Source: a virus. From it: a DNA stretch of 64,000 bases. The translations under genes were made by a program, and so were the position numbers. Positions 7,627 through 14,527 of this stretch are shown here, piece by piece. The number at the start of each line of letters is the position of its first letter. The first letter of the stretch is position 1. Location of the stretch: positions 1 to 64,000 of IMG/VR virus record IMGVR_UViG_3300027970_002011. The stretch is one strand, 5' to 3'. Below the pieces are notes generated by a model. That model saw only the letters and a list, made by a program, of their open reading frames with translations. It did no database searches and was not told the DNA's origin.

Positions 7627-7669
7627 TATAAATATCACAAATATACCGAAAAACCACCACACAACCAAA
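7627..7669 (-). promoter_or_regulatory. Composite promoter: host-type plus TATTTATA
   Basis: Minus strand: TTTG (7669-7666), 20 nt, TATATTTG (7645-7638), a perfect host-type promoter. It is followed by TATTTATA (7634-7627), 4 nt before the ATG at 7622. Either could drive the HNH gene, early or late. Confidence 0.75.
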
Positions 7670-7693
7670 AAAATACCTCACAATATATTTTAA

Positions 7694-7763
7694 TGATTAC
7701 AATCCCACTTCCCCACGGTCACCTATCCACGTCATGCGCTGGTTGTACCAGCGGGTGTAATCA
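7694..7763. ncRNA. Structured element of unknown nature (70 nt)
   Basis: A closing stem TGATTACA/TGTAATCA of 8 bp (7694-7701 with 7756-7763) encloses a perfect hairpin CGCTGGT-TGT-ACCAGCG (7737-7753) and about 35 nt rich in CC (plus strand) or GG (minus strand). Both stems form from either strand, so the strand is unknown. It does not fold as a tRNA. It lies between the small RNA terminator and the HNH promoter. No start codon or ORF of note. Confidence 0.4.
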
Positions 7764-7789
7764 AATTTTTAAAGAGCTAAACAACATCC

Positions 7790-7880
7790 GATAAAAAATC
7801 CCACAACTTTCTATGTTTTCTCAAACACTCGTTGTGGGATTGTGAACCGAGGATTTAACTCCTCTTCTTCCGAGTGTCTC
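7790..7880 (-). ncRNA. Candidate small RNA gene with H-type pseudoknot and terminator
   Basis: About 90 nt on the minus strand between a perfect host-type promoter (7882-7913) and a T-run. The 5' end contains ACACTCG (7877-7871) and a hairpin GAGGA-GTTAAA-TCCTC (7864-7849). The 3' end is an 11-bp terminator stem AATCCCACAAC/GTTGTGGGATT (7841-7831 with 7807-7797) followed by TTTT. The 23-nt terminator loop begins with CGAGTG(T), complementary to the 5' ACACTCG, so a 7-bp plus 10/11-bp pseudoknot can form. No ORF. Not a tRNA. Expression is inferred. Confidence 0.6.
7797..7841 (-). terminator. Terminator of the candidate small RNA
   Basis: Perfect 11-bp stem (7797-7807 with 7831-7841), 23-nt loop, followed on the minus strand by T (7796-7793). 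Confidence 0.8.
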
Positions 7881-7881
7881 A

Positions 7882-7913
7882 CAAAGATAAAACAATTTTT
7901 TCAAATTGTCAAA
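7882..7913 (-). promoter_or_regulatory. Host-type promoter without a downstream ORF
   Basis: Minus strand: TTTG (7913-7910), 20 nt, TATCTTTG (7889-7882). The -7 octamer is identical to those of the 4214 and 4780 genes. It points at the small RNA region and no ORF follows before 7622. Confidence 0.75.
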
Positions 7914-7963
7914 GGGGCTAAGTGAAACTTTTTTGTGGGGTGTCTCTACCTTTCGGTGGAGAT

Positions 7964-7971
7964 TATAAATA
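7964..7971 (-). promoter_or_regulatory. TATTTATA motif downstream of the Nudix gene
   Basis: TATTTATA on the minus strand, 20 nt after the Nudix stop. It is followed at once by a hairpin TCTCCACC-GAAA-GGTAGAGA (7962-7943, one mismatch). It could start a longer, late form of the small RNA. Confidence 0.4.
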
Positions 7972-7991
7972 TAGTTATACTATTGAAAAGT

Positions 7992-8420
7992 TCAATCTTT
8001 TTCAAAAATATTTTGTAAAATTGTTTTTAAATACACTCCTGTATCCATATTATTGACTTTGTCCAATCCAAAATACCCACATTCAGTATGTTCATGTCCA
8101 TCTTGAGCAGTTTCAAGGTTAGGGTACATATACTCGTGAGTATTCAACAAATAAACATACATCATACCTTTTATACTACCGTCTGTCTTTTTCTTTTTTG
8201 GTAGTATACCCACAAAATCTAAATCATAGTTATCTATGTTAATATCGGTCTCTTCGTAAAACTCTCTATATGCAGCTTCTTTAGTTGATTCATCTTTTTC
8301 AATGTGTCCTGAAGGAATTGACCACATATTAGGGTAAGATGACTTGCCGTTTCTTTTGCACAACAAACATTCACCGTTAACTTTAACGACCACACCACTC
8401 AACCTTTTATAATTTTCCAT
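7992..8420 (-). CDS. Nudix hydrolase
   Basis: 142 aa. The Nudix box is complete: GHIEKDESTKEAAYREFYEE fits Gx5Ex7REUxEE at residues ~39-58. The family hydrolyses nucleoside diphosphates linked to another moiety; here the substrate might be an oxidised nucleotide, an RNA cap or a nucleotide sugar. It starts back to back with the plus-strand DUF192 gene; the 14 nt between them hold a palindromic TATTTATAAATA motif serving both. Structured RNA follows its stop. Confidence 0.93.
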   Translation of the reverse strand: MENYKRLSGVVVKVNGECLLCKRNGKSSYPNMWSIPSGHIEKDESTKEAAYREFYEETDINIDNYDLDFVGILPKKKKTDGSIKGMMYVYLLNTHEYMYPNLETAQDGHEHTECGYFGLDKVNNMDTGVYLKTILQNIFEKD

Positions 8421-8431
8421 ATTTATAAATA
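8420..8431. promoter_or_regulatory. Palindromic TATTTATAAATA between divergent genes
   Basis: Perfect 12-nt palindrome containing TATTTATA on both strands. It lies 3 nt from the Nudix ATG (8420, minus) and 7 nt from the DUF192 ATG (8435, plus). At this distance transcripts would be nearly leaderless. Confidence 0.55.
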
Positions 8432-8434
8432 ATC

Positions 8435-8785
8435 ATGAAAGTTAAAATAGACGATAACACCTTTAATGTAAAGGTTATGGACGATTACCGTAAACGTGCT
8501 GAGGGTATGATGAACAAAACTTTTAACGAATATTTTAACGGTATGTTGTTTCTGATGACCGACCATACTAATTGTTTTTGGATGAAAAATTGTATAATAC
8601 CTTTAGATATTATCTACATTGACGACCAAATCATATCAAAGGTTCACCACAATTGTCCACCATGTGTTGATGAAGACTGTGAGAGTTACTGTGGTAGAGG
8701 TTATATTATATTGGAAATTGAAGGTGGTACTTGTAAAAGTTTTAATATTAAAAAAGGAGATTCTGTTAAGTTTCTCGTTGATTAA
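8435..8785 (+). CDS. DUF192 family protein
   Basis: 116 aa. DUF192 signature: RKRAEGMMNKTF, then GMLFLMTDHTNCFWMKNCII and PLDIIYIDDQIISKVHH, with the FWMKN core around residue 48. A CPPCVDEDCESYC insert near residue 70 replaces the usual loop and could bind metal. Most bacterial members are exported; this one has no signal peptide. Function of the family is unknown. Convergent with the DHH gene (4-nt overlap). Confidence 0.85.
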   Translation: MKVKIDDNTFNVKVMDDYRKRAEGMMNKTFNEYFNGMLFLMTDHTNCFWMKNCIIPLDIIYIDDQIISKVHHNCPPCVDEDCESYCGRGYIILEIEGGTCKSFNIKKGDSVKFLVD

Positions 8786-10194
8786 TTTTCCTTTTTACTT
8801 TCCTGAATTTTTTCCTTTAAGACTTTAAAGAACTCTTGTCCAATCATCTTAACAAATTTGATGTATGGTGCGTCATCTCTTTCAGGGTCATATCTATATG
8901 GTCCTGATGGTGGTCTTTGTGCTCTACCCAAATAATTAAGTCCCGAAATATTGGTAATACATTTGTGTCCACCTGAATTGGCTTGAATCAAATCCCAAGC
9001 ATTTACACCAATCTTATCCAACAATTTCATTTCAGGTTCACTTAACTCTGAGAATGGTTTGTCAATGATTGTTTTTAAACTATCTAATATTTGTTCTCCA
9101 TTATCCATCATCATAATCTTACCACCATAAATGGCATCAAAATCTTTGAATGTGAATCCAACTGATTCTGTACCCATACCTGATTCTGCAATGTATTTGA
9201 TTGTTGATAATGGAATTGTTCTATCTTGAAGTTGTGCTTTCCACTTATTCAAAACCTCGTCTTTAACTTCTCCAAGATTTACACCTTTGAGCTCTCTATC
9301 TTTTTTGAATGGATTACAAGATGCTTGTACCAAACCCAAAGGCCACATGATAATCAAAAAGTCCGCCTCAGGATTGTTTCTAAAAGGAGTATATCTGTCG
9401 TAAGAACCAGTACCTTTCAAAGTTCCCATACCATATTGAAGAATGATTCCATCTTCAACTTTCACATTTCGGTGATTTGCCATTGAGTCCATATAGTCTT
9501 TGGAATTTCTTTGGAGTCTTTCAGGTGTCTCGCGAGTGTTCACACTCATCCAAGTCTTTATGTTATTAAGAATTGAATAAAGTGACGGCTCAGAGTCCAT
9601 CACTAAACTCTCTAAGAAACCTTTTTTGTTTTTAAACGCCAAGAGTAATTTGTTAGTCACTAACCCTAACAACATTTTGTTTCTCGCCAAACCTTTTTCC
9701 TTGTCTAATCTAAATAAAAAGTTAACAACTTCTTTTGTTGTTAAGTCATATTTTGCAAAATCAGCAGAGTCAACAGTAGAAATCAACAGAATGTCTGAAC
9801 TTGGGAACAATTCTTTTGGTGAAATTATTTGAGATATAGTCTCAACATTTGAACGGGCTTGTCTAAATGATTTTGAAGCATCTTTTTCAGCACCTACTTG
9901 AGTATCGTGGTGGTCTGTATGAATAACAAACATCGGTTTACCGTGAGCAAAATCTACTAACACGGGCATTACATCACCACTAGCATCAGGTTTCTTTACT
10001 GCAAACTCTTTTTCACCATATTGGATAACCTCAGAATCTACAACATCAATACCATTATCCTCAAGGTATTTCTTCATAGCAATTGCTGTGGTAACACCAT
10101 CTAAATCTTGGTGAAAATATATTTTAGCCTTTGGGTACCTTTTTGCCAAAGCATTAATATCACGTAAACCCGATTCTTTAATAATTTTTTTCAT
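8782..10194 (-). CDS. DHH-family phosphoesterase (RecJ/NrnA-like)
   Basis: 470 aa from the ATG at 10194; the frame also opens at a TTG at 10203, but the ATG gives a TGATG coupling to the upstream stop. DHH motifs: YFHQDLDGVTTA (DxDG, ~32), VIHTDHHDTQVG (DHH, ~100) and VDSADF, with the C-terminal DHHA1-like ANSGGHKCITNISG. These bind two metals and hydrolyse phosphodiesters: ssDNA exonuclease (RecJ), oligoribonucleotides (NrnA) or cyclic dinucleotides. The phage version could recycle nucleotides or counter cyclic-nucleotide defence; the sequence does not decide. Confidence 0.88.
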   Translation of the reverse strand: MKKIIKESGLRDINALAKRYPKAKIYFHQDLDGVTTAIAMKKYLEDNGIDVVDSEVIQYGEKEFAVKKPDASGDVMPVLVDFAHGKPMFVIHTDHHDTQVGAEKDASKSFRQARSNVETISQIISPKELFPSSDILLISTVDSADFAKYDLTTKEVVNFLFRLDKEKGLARNKMLLGLVTNKLLLAFKNKKGFLESLVMDSEPSLYSILNNIKTWMSVNTRETPERLQRNSKDYMDSMANHRNVKVEDGIILQYGMGTLKGTGSYDRYTPFRNNPEADFLIIMWPLGLVQASCNPFKKDRELKGVNLGEVKDEVLNKWKAQLQDRTIPLSTIKYIAESGMGTESVGFTFKDFDAIYGGKIMMMDNGEQILDSLKTIIDKPFSELSEPEMKLLDKIGVNAWDLIQANSGGHKCITNISGLNYLGRAQRPPSGPYRYDPERDDAPYIKFVKMIGQEFFKVLKEKIQESKKEN

Positions 10195-10601
10195 CAATCC
10201 CAACCAAAATAATGTGCAATTTTATCAAATAAATCACCGTAATCAGAAATACACTGTTTGAATATTACTTTATCCTTGTCAGGCATCGCATCCATAGTGT
10301 CTTCACCCCACACACCATCAGCAGGATAAACATCAATCATTGACTGGTATTTGACAATTGCCTGAGCACTTTTTGATTTTGGGTAGTTACCGATTGAACC
10401 GTCAATTTTCAACGGTTGACCGGCATCATCCCTAACACCTTTTTTATTTAAAAAACATTGGATTCCACAATTGTAATTGTATCGTTCAATAGTGGTCATA
10501 CCATTATTGAAATCTTCTTTCAAATATTGTCTTGAGGTTGCTTCAATGTGCATGCCAAGAATTCTACTCTTTTCTTCCTCTGTTATTACAAACTTTTTCA
10601 T
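10194..10601 (-). CDS. Peptidoglycan-binding-like domain protein
   Basis: 135 aa. The N-terminus MKKFVITEEEKSRILGMH resembles a leader shared by several proteins of such phages. Residues ~60-105 resemble a PG_binding_1 repeat: KIDGSIGNYPKSKSAQAIVK, then YQSMIDVYPADGVWGEDTM, where DGxxGxxT is the signature. It may bind cell wall as a virion or lysis factor. Coupled to the DHH gene (TGATG) and 1 nt from the ferritin-like gene. Confidence 0.75.
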   Translation of the reverse strand: MKKFVITEEEKSRILGMHIEATSRQYLKEDFNNGMTTIERYNYNCGIQCFLNKKGVRDDAGQPLKIDGSIGNYPKSKSAQAIVKYQSMIDVYPADGVWGEDTMDAMPDKDKVIFKQCISDYGDLFDKIAHYFGWD

Positions 10602-10602
10602 A

Positions 10603-10974
10603 TTAATATTTAAGAGTTAATAAATATTTTAATTTGTTAACTAATCTTAACATCTCATCTCTAAGATTTAATAAATCAGTATCAAATTTTGAGTTCAGAC
10701 CTTCAGTCATTGAAAACAAAAACTCACATATTCCATCAATAAAATTTTGCATAGATAATTTATTTATATCTTGAAACATTATTGAAAATTCTGCAGGAAA
10801 CTCAGGTCTCCCATATTTTCCCATCATGGCTTCAACAAAGTCATCAATCAAAACACCTAAACCTTCGTAAATGTCTCCGTATGCTTTATGTTTAGCATCA
10901 AACGTAGTTTGCCAATGTAAAAATCTAAATTGATTTTGAACTTGGACTAATTTTAAAATATATTCTTCTTTCAT
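10603..10974 (-). CDS. Ferritin/Dps-like four-helix protein (DUF5856-like)
   Basis: 123 aa, all-helical. VQVQNQFRFLHWQTTFDAKH, then KAYGDIYEGLGVLIDDFVEA, matches the start of Dps-like ferritin folds (HW-x-T-x4-H-x8-Y/D-x2-DE-like); phage members are grouped as DUF5856. Iron binding or DNA protection is possible but the metal site is incomplete. It shares one nucleotide with the upstream gene's stop. Confidence 0.7.
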   Translation of the reverse strand: MKEEYILKLVQVQNQFRFLHWQTTFDAKHKAYGDIYEGLGVLIDDFVEAMMGKYGRPEFPAEFSIMFQDINKLSMQNFIDGICEFLFSMTEGLNSKFDTDLLNLRDEMLRLVNKLKYLLTLKY

Positions 10975-11966
10975 TATACTGGACTCATTAATCTTGTTAA
11001 TGCTGACGTAATCGGCGACATGGATATTTTTTCACCCGTAGCAGCTAAACTCTGTGGTGATACTTGAGTTGTTGTAGTTCCACCCAACTCAGTTTTTAAT
11101 GCTTCTTGACCTTCAGGAGTTGATTCATACTGTTTCATCGCAGCTAACATCTGTTCCTTACTCATCATACCTGAAAGTTCTTCAGGTCCAACAAAATTAC
11201 CAAGACCTAAAAAATCCAAAAATCCGAGATAGAATTTTGTTTGACCCATTAGTACTCTTGTTCTTAGAGAACTTTTCCCAAACAGGTCAGAGAATCTACC
11301 AAACCCAAGACCACCACCATAAAGGAATCTTTGAAGGATGTTTGGTTTACCTAATATTGCCGGGTCCATAAACTTTTCTCTTTTCAAAGCAGATTCTAAA
11401 CCTTGAACCAATTTCATTTGTTCTTGAGGTGTTTTGTTTACCATTAAACGTCTAACACCCATGGACCTTTTTGACGCACTACTAAATAAGTTTGACCAAC
11501 TCTGAAGAGCTTTTTTAAATCCTGATAATAATCCTCCCATATTCGGAATTTTATCAATTACTGTGTCAACTCTTGAAGTCCAATTCTGAGCGGTTTTAAA
11601 TAATTTGTTTGCAGGTCCTTCAACTTTTTCTAACATCTTAAGATTCTTAAGAGCCAATTCAGTATTACCAGCATTAATGGCTTTTTCAGCATTTCTAAGG
11701 TACTTAGTCCCTTGACTTCCGGCTTTCATAGTTCCCATAGCAGTTTTACCAACCGCATCACCAATATATGGTACTGCAGATATTAAAGACAAAAACGCAA
11801 ATAGGGTATCACCCTGTCTATAATAAGAAATGGCATTTACAAAGTCAGTAATTCCTGTCGGGTCAACAATACCCAAAATATCCAAAACATTATTGTACCA
11901 CTTCTCTTCAGTTAGTCTCTGTTTTAGATTGTTAAGTTGTATTTCCGTTAATACTATTTCACCCAT
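10974..11966 (-). CDS. Putative virion or internal protein with hydrophobic DPTG segment
   Basis: 330 aa from the ATG at 11966. The frame opens to 12080, but that extension overlaps a well-conserved plus-strand small gene, and TATTTATA lies 21 nt before 11966. Residues ~30-75 read IVDPTGITDFVNAISYYRQG, then LFAFLSLISAVPYIGDAVGK, a segment seen in phage and polymorphic-toxin pre-domains (pre-toxin-like). The rest is helical and basic with no recognised domain. Could be a baseplate or ejected protein; function unknown. Confidence 0.75.
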   Translation of the reverse strand: MGEIVLTEIQLNNLKQRLTEEKWYNNVLDILGIVDPTGITDFVNAISYYRQGDTLFAFLSLISAVPYIGDAVGKTAMGTMKAGSQGTKYLRNAEKAINAGNTELALKNLKMLEKVEGPANKLFKTAQNWTSRVDTVIDKIPNMGGLLSGFKKALQSWSNLFSSASKRSMGVRRLMVNKTPQEQMKLVQGLESALKREKFMDPAILGKPNILQRFLYGGGLGFGRFSDLFGKSSLRTRVLMGQTKFYLGFLDFLGLGNFVGPEELSGMMSKEQMLAAMKQYESTPEGQEALKTELGGTTTTQVSPQSLAATGEKISMSPITSALTRLMSPV

Positions 11967-11987
11967 TTTTTGAATATAAACACTAAT

Positions 11988-11995
11988 TATAAATA
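11988..11995 (-). promoter_or_regulatory. TATTTATA promoter-like motif
   Basis: TATTTATA on the minus strand, 21 nt before the ATG at 11966. Confidence 0.5.
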
Positions 11996-11997
11996 CT

Positions 11998-12150
11998 ATG
12001 ATACAACTTAATATAAAGGTTGGTGACACAATTTTGATGGGTAGATTTAAAAATAAAAAGGTGATAGTAAAAACTATCACCCTTGACCAACATGGTTTAC
12101 CATTGGTGAACGGAAAACCAATTTGTAATTTTAGATATACGAAAGATTAA
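11998..12150 (+). CDS. Small conserved phage protein (50 aa)
   Basis: ATG to TAA encodes MIQLNIKVGDTILMGRFKNK, then KVIVKTITLDQHGLPLVNGK and PICNFRYTKD. The pattern VGDTIxxGRFKNKxxxVKTI...DxxGxPxxNGKxixNFR is one I recall from small proteins of T4-like marine phages; function unknown. It sits between a divergent gene and a convergent methyltransferase gene, with a hairpin just after the stop. Confidence 0.85.
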   Translation: MIQLNIKVGDTILMGRFKNKKVIVKTITLDQHGLPLVNGKPICNFRYTKD

Positions 12151-12185
12151 AATGTCCAGTTTTTTTGTTAAAAAACAAGACATTT
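12150..12185. terminator. Hairpin between convergent genes
   Basis: AAATGTC/GACATTT outer stem (12150-12156, 12179-12185) with an inner T-run/A-run helix. It overlaps the TAA of the plus-strand small gene and follows the stop of nothing on the minus strand. Probably a bidirectional terminator. Confidence 0.4.
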
Positions 12186-12192
12186 ATATTAT

Positions 12193-13059
12193 TTAGGATT
12201 TTTCAGGAAATTCTAAAACCTGTTGTCTTTTTTGTTGAACAAAGAATCCAACCCTTTCTTTTGCCACTTTAGCGTAGTTAGAACTGATTTCAATACCAAT
12301 CCAACGACGGTCTAAAGTTTCTGCCGCAACCATAGTTGTACCTGAACCAGCAAACGGGTCAAGGACAATATCATTCTTATATGTGAGAATCTTAATTGCC
12401 TTGGTTGGGATGTCCATTGAGAAGGTCGCCTTTGTCAATGAACGAGTATCGGCAAAATAATTCCACTGTCCAAATACCAAATCAATAAACTCACGTTTCT
12501 GTTGTTCGGTATACATCATCTTGGCTCTCATGTTACCGTCTTTACCTTCAACCTCACCCATCTCACCAACCCATTCAGGTTGTCCTTTAACAATCTTAAT
12601 ATGTTTCTTCTTGTATGCCAAGATAACACACTCCTTTGGATTATAGATGTAAGGTGCCGAGGGACTCATCCATGACCCCCACGCTGTGGTACGACTTCTG
12701 TGTGGTGATTCCTCTTCAAGGTCCACAACTCCGAAGAACTTGTAACCAATCTGTTTCATAATTTGCCATATCTCACTTAACATGAAGATTCTTCCGCCCT
12801 TGGCTTGTCGGTTAATCTCATACGGGATATTTAAAGCAATCCTACCGTCATCTTTCAACACACGGTATGCTTGTTCCATCCACGACTGTGTGAATTTTGA
12901 ATATTCTTCCCAAACCATATCGTCATCGTGAACATCATAATCAATCCCAACACCATATGGTGGTGATGTTACAATCAAATCTACAGACCCTTCTTCCATG
13001 GTCTTCATCACTTCAATACAATCTCCGTTTACTATTTTTCCTAAATAATTTTCTGTCAT
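12193..13059 (-). CDS. DNA methyltransferase, TSPPY type
   Basis: 288 aa, beta-class order: catalytic motif VTSPPYGVGIDYD at residues ~30-42, target region, then the SAM motif VLDPFAGSGTTMVAAETL near residue 240. SPPY is usual for N4-cytosine or N6-adenine transfer. Phages use such orphan enzymes to evade host restriction. No restriction nuclease is nearby. Last gene of an early operon that starts at the promoter 14496-14527, 1 nt after the previous small gene. Confidence 0.92.
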   Translation of the reverse strand: MTENYLGKIVNGDCIEVMKTMEEGSVDLIVTSPPYGVGIDYDVHDDDMVWEEYSKFTQSWMEQAYRVLKDDGRIALNIPYEINRQAKGGRIFMLSEIWQIMKQIGYKFFGVVDLEEESPHRSRTTAWGSWMSPSAPYIYNPKECVILAYKKKHIKIVKGQPEWVGEMGEVEGKDGNMRAKMMYTEQQKREFIDLVFGQWNYFADTRSLTKATFSMDIPTKAIKILTYKNDIVLDPFAGSGTTMVAAETLDRRWIGIEISSNYAKVAKERVGFFVQQKRQQVLEFPEKS

Positions 13060-13060
13060 T

Positions 13061-13261
13061 TTAATATATTGTTACCTTATGTCCCCTAACAATAATAGGA
13101 TTTTCTGTTTCAAATTCCAACCAAGCTTGATTATTATCAATAAAAGTTTTTGTTTTAACCGACACTTCAAATTCAACACAGTTGATGGAAAGTTTTTTAT
13201 CCTCGGATTGTATTACCCAACCATCTAAAATTGAACCTCTTGCTGCTAATTTATATTTCAT
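13061..13261 (-). CDS. Hypothetical protein, paralogue of the next gene
   Basis: 66 aa, ATG start, beta-rich. Its layout W-VIQ-x3-KKLSINCVEFEVSVKTKTF followed by HKVTIY matches the 71-aa gene upstream (WKVFIDKQLLKVDSIEF, then KKITLEDY), so the two probably arose by duplication. Overlaps that gene by one base. Function unknown. Confidence 0.75.
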   Translation of the reverse strand: MKYKLAARGSILDGWVIQSEDKKLSINCVEFEVSVKTKTFIDNNQAWLEFETENPIIVRGHKVTIY

Positions 13262-13476
13262 TATTCAATAACCAAACAATAATCTTCAAGGGTAATTTTT
13301 TTAGCATCACAAGTAATATGACCTGTTTCTCTACCATCATCCCTATACCCAATAGAAGAGTTTATCTGACACAGAAATTCTATTGAATCAACTTTTAAGA
13401 GTTGTTTATCAATAAACACTTTCCATGGTCTGTCTCCGTTTTTGTGGTTTGAATTATATCTTGCCTCAACCAGCAT
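13261..13476 (-). CDS. Hypothetical protein, paralogue of the previous entry
   Basis: 71 aa, beta-rich. WKVFIDKQLLKVDSIEFLCQ and AKKITLEDYCLVIE align by eye with the 66-aa neighbour. The start overlaps the end of the DUF3310 gene by 11 nt. Small early operon member; function unknown. Confidence 0.75.
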   Translation of the reverse strand: MLVEARYNSNHKNGDRPWKVFIDKQLLKVDSIEFLCQINSSIGYRDDGRETGHITCDAKKITLEDYCLVIE

Positions 13477-13690
13477 TTTCTATGTTATCAATCTTTCTTT
13501 GAAGATACCAAAGAGCCTTTTTTAAGTCTTGTAATTCTTTATCACTACCTTTCTTACCAGCCCTTGAGATATACTTCACCGTATTCCCAAGATGGAAGTC
13601 AAGTTCCCACGCCTCAATTACTTTGATAACTTCATACACATTATCCTCACCGCCATAATGAGCTGGGTGATTTACCATTTCATTACTCAT
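13466..13690 (-). CDS. DUF3310 family protein
   Basis: 74 aa covering the whole family: VNHPAHYGG, VIKVIEAWELDFHLGNTVKY and ISRAGKKGSDKELQDLKKAL with WYLQRKI. DUF3310 is common in tailed phages next to nucleotide-metabolism or early genes; the molecular role is unknown. Overlaps both neighbours by a few bases, so translated as part of the operon. Confidence 0.93.
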   Translation of the reverse strand: MSNEMVNHPAHYGGEDNVYEVIKVIEAWELDFHLGNTVKYISRAGKKGSDKELQDLKKALWYLQRKIDNIENAG

Positions 13691-13905
13691 TTTAGTGTAA
13701 AATAATAATCTTTAATTTTAATTGATTTAGTATAACCATGTCTAACCGAAAAAAGAGGTTCTTTTGTCCAACCTACTTTAAATCCAAGTATTGACATCCA
13801 ACCATTCTTTTCACCATTCACATATGAATATAGGTATTTTTCCCCAAATTTCAAATGTGTCTCACGAGCAATCTTAGCTCTGATTTTGTACAGTTTGAAC
13901 GACAT
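13687..13905 (-). CDS. Hypothetical small protein
   Basis: 72 aa, ATG start, basic N-terminus (MSFKLYKIRAKIARETHLKF), then a beta-like segment GWMSILGFKVGWTKEPLFSV. No motif recognised. It overlaps the upstream gene by 32 nt and the downstream gene by 4 nt (ATGA), typical of this operon. Confidence 0.7.
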   Translation of the reverse strand: MSFKLYKIRAKIARETHLKFGEKYLYSYVNGEKNGWMSILGFKVGWTKEPLFSVRHGYTKSIKIKDYYFTLK

Positions 13906-14074
13906 AATATTTTGACGACAATGGAGATTCTATTATCAAACCTTCTTCAACAAGGTCATCCAATTCTTTTTGTGTTGTCTCTAAATCTTCCTTCAAAATG
14001 TATTTTGAAATGTAGGAGATGTGTAGAGGTTGACGTAGTTTAGAGAGTAAACTATTTAGTTTTTTTCCTTCCAT
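13874..14074 (-). CDS. Small winged-helix-like protein
   Basis: 66 aa. LNSLLSKLRQPLHISYISKY, then ILKEDLETTQKELDDLVEEG and LIIESPLSSKYYVV fit a winged helix: helix, recognition helix and a beta wing ending in YYVV. May bind DNA; no close family recognised. Overlaps both neighbours. Confidence 0.65.
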   Translation of the reverse strand: MEGKKLNSLLSKLRQPLHISYISKYILKEDLETTQKELDDLVEEGLIIESPLSSKYYVVQTVQNQS

Positions 14075-14285
14075 AAGATTTCTTCTCTACTTCTTTTGAT
14101 TTCTTTTTCTTGGTGTCTTCTTCGTGAATTACTTCCTTTTCACCGGTAGACCCCTTGAACTCTGATTTTGGAATGAAGGTCCAATAACCTGTGGACACTC
14201 TTTGGTCAGCATCTTTGTCAGATACACGAAGCATATGACCGAGAGCATACCTTCCGAATTGTTTTGTTGTTTTAATACATTTCAT
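14052..14285 (-). CDS. Hypothetical small protein with Lys-rich tail
   Basis: 77 aa. A folded part (FGRYALGHMLRVSDKDADQR, GYWTFIPKSEFKG) precedes a charged tail, EEDTKKKKSKEVEKKSYGRK, that is probably disordered and may bind nucleic acid. Overlaps the next gene by 23 nt and the previous by 4 nt. Function unknown. Confidence 0.7.
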   Translation of the reverse strand: MKCIKTTKQFGRYALGHMLRVSDKDADQRVSTGYWTFIPKSEFKGSTGEKEVIHEEDTKKKKSKEVEKKSYGRKKTK

Positions 14286-14491
14286 AGAAATAAATTTTGG
14301 TTTTGTTTTTTAAGTGTGTAAAAGATTTGGGTTTCATCATGACCCTGTTGAAATAGATTAAAAACATCAGATGATAAGGTATCCATAAAAATAAAAGCAT
14401 CAACCCTCGGAGAGAACAAAGTCTTCAAATCGGAATTTTCCAAATGAACTTTCACTTTCTTTTGGTCTACGAATCGTTTTGTGAATCCCAT
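14282..14491 (-). CDS. Hypothetical small protein, first gene of early operon
   Basis: 69 aa, ATG start only 4 nt downstream of the -7 element TAATTTTG, so its mRNA would be nearly leaderless. VDQKKVKVHLENSDLKTLFS and SSDVFNLFQQGHDETQIFYT give a helical, soluble protein without known motif. It leads a run of eight tightly overlapping genes ending with the DNA methyltransferase at 12193. Confidence 0.75.
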   Translation of the reverse strand: MGFTKRFVDQKKVKVHLENSDLKTLFSPRVDAFIFMDTLSSDVFNLFQQGHDETQIFYTLKKQNQNLFL

Positions 14492-14495
14492 GAAA

Positions 14496-14527
14496 CAAAA
14501 TTAGGAAATAATTTTTAAACTGTCAAA
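14496..14527 (-). promoter_or_regulatory. Host-type promoter of the small-gene/methyltransferase operon
   Basis: Minus strand: TTTG (14527-14524), 20 nt, TAATTTTG (14503-14496). The -33 element lies inside the 3' end of the upstream gene; the ATG at 14491 follows by 4 nt. Confidence 0.75.

Noticed and set aside
7797-7877. tRNA with ACACTCG/CGAGTGT acceptor
   Set aside because: Only 39 nt lie between the two strands of the stem, too short for a tRNA, and no T-loop motif is present.
11967-12080. N-terminal extension of the 10974 gene with a predicted membrane helix
   Set aside because: It is read from the strand opposite the conserved 50-aa gene at 11998; the ATG at 11966 with TATTTATA upstream is a better start.
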